DNA of 12,398 nucleotides, from contig JANMRB010000149.1 in assembly GCA_031370825.1 (NCBI GenBank), forward strand, positions 1 to 12,398. Reading direction: 5' to 3'. The notes beneath the pieces were generated by a model. The model saw only the letters and a list, made by a program, of their open reading frames with translations. It did no database searches and was not told the origin of the DNA. The position numbers were made by a program, and so were the translations under genes. The stretch is from JAENVT01 sp031370825 (GTDB taxonomy: Bacteria; Actinomycetota; Acidimicrobiia; Acidimicrobiales; Ilumatobacteraceae). Below are positions 11,679-12,398 of the stretch, piece by piece (position 1 is the stretch's first letter; each line of letters opens with the position of its first letter).

Positions 11679-12398
11679 TCAGGCAGCCGGTGGGGTGGGG
11701 GAGAAGACGAACGACTCGACGATCGGCATCGCCGCCTTCTCCAGCTCGGCGAATCCGGGGTGTTGACTGTCGTCGAGGAAGATCGCCACGGTCCGCTCGG
11801 GGACGACGTCGACGAGGATGACGCGCATGTGTTGGTTGACGACGATCCCGAAGTTGAACGGGTCGGGCTTCGACGTCCGCGAGGCGATCAAGACGACGCC
11901 CCAGTCGCACACACTTGCCCCCGCAGCGATCTCGGCATCGACCACCTCGGCCTGCAGACCACCGATCGCCATTGTCGAGCGCGTCGCTTTGAGGCTCGGC
12001 AACGCGGCCATCCAGGCGGCAATGTTCGCTGCCCCCGCCCCGACGCTGGGGTCGGCGTTGTCGGGGGGTTCGCCACTGCAGCCGGGGTTGTCCGGGGCGG
12101 CCGCGGCGACGTCTGCCCAGGCGCTGATGCCCCACGCCGAGTCGTTGCCCAATTTGTCGTAGTCATCTGCGGAACGCAGGAAGAACGCGGCCTGCGAGTC
12201 GTAGTCGACCGCCCACCCGTCGGGCACGGTGAAGGTCACTTGGCCATAGGTGAAACCACCGTAGGGATTCCAACGGTTTGTCGAGTAGGTGCCGGCCTCG
12301 ACGATGCCGAGGCAGTCGCGGCCTTCGGTCTTGCAGGCGGTGTGCGTCCAAGTGCCTTCGAGCGTCGCCTGGCGCGCGGCACAGGTGTCATCGGTGGC
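11679..12398 (-). CDS. Extracytoplasmic protein of unknown function, N-terminus cut by right window edge
   Basis: The minus-strand frame is open from the window edge to the stop at 11679, giving 239 visible residues; the true start lies beyond the window. A GTG at 12239 is internal, because the upstream codons continue the fold (CAARQATLEGTWTH, then YGGFTYGQ leading into VTFTVPDGWAVDY). The segment FTVPDGW...FFLRSADDY, AALPSLKATRSTMAIGGLQAEVVD and VCDWGVVLIA has the look of a small beta-rich domain found on exported actinobacterial proteins. Cys residues near visible positions 6, 22 and 29, and later in GCSG and VCDWG, fit disulfides outside the cell. I cannot name the family or see catalytic residues. 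The secreted beta-propeller gene follows after 22 bp, so the two products may work together at the cell surface. Confidence 0.7.
   Translation of the reverse strand, partial: ATDDTCAARQATLEGTWTHTACKTEGRDCLGIVEAGTYSTNRWNPYGGFTYGQVTFTVPDGWAVDYDSQAAFFLRSADDYDKLGNDSAWGISAWADVAAAAPDNPGCSGEPPDNADPSVGAGAANIAAWMAALPSLKATRSTMAIGGLQAEVVDAEIAAGASVCDWGVVLIASRTSKPDPFNFGIVVNQHMRVILVDVVPERTVAIFLDDSQHPGFAELEKAAMPIVESFVFSPTPPAA

Overview
The window looks like chromosomal DNA from a high-GC actinobacterium. A member of the Acidimicrobiia (Ilumatobacter-like) is my best guess. The grounds are the GC-rich codon use, the Lon-like PDZ protease lying close to a UPF0182 membrane protein (the same pairing as Rv3194c/Rv3193c in mycobacteria), the DUF222/13E12 fragment, and starts that seem leaderless. 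The taxon is an inference.

Layout. Positions 1-517 (minus) hold a scar: the first ~70 residues of a secreted lipoprotein run, out of frame, into the middle of a DUF222/HNH-endonuclease-family gene that leaves the window at its left edge. Positions 588-1492 (minus) hold a translationally coupled pair, a small membrane protein followed by a HEAT-repeat protein. Head to head with that pair, positions 1509-7568 (plus) carry the core cluster: a membrane-anchored PDZ/Lon-type (S16) protease, a 620-residue DivIVA-like coiled-coil protein whose C-terminus resembles a phage Mu-F/SPP1-gp7 cysteine tail, and a large UPF0182 protein with seven membrane spans. These three probably act together at the cell envelope, but no function is proven by the sequence. 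The UPF0182 gene and the convergent gene at 7565-9085 share a CTAG at their stop codons. That convergent gene (minus) encodes a Pro/Thr-rich coiled-coil protein with 10-residue repeats. Upstream of it on the same strand is a class I SAM-dependent methyltransferase (9147-9932).

An initiator tRNA-fMet gene (plus, 10042-10118), with a strong hairpin terminator, follows. Its promoter and first bases occur a second time, degraded, at 9106-9165. The methyltransferase gene is therefore bracketed by an imperfect direct repeat, which suggests insertion or duplication beside the tRNA gene. After a ~450-bp stretch without a convincing gene comes a two-gene minus-strand unit: a secreted protein of unknown function, cut by the right edge (11679-12398), and a secreted TolB/PD40 beta-propeller protein (10613-11656).

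The most interesting items are the DivIVA/Mu-F-like chimera inside a conserved protease-UPF0182 cluster, and the duplicated tRNA-fMet promoter around the methyltransferase gene.
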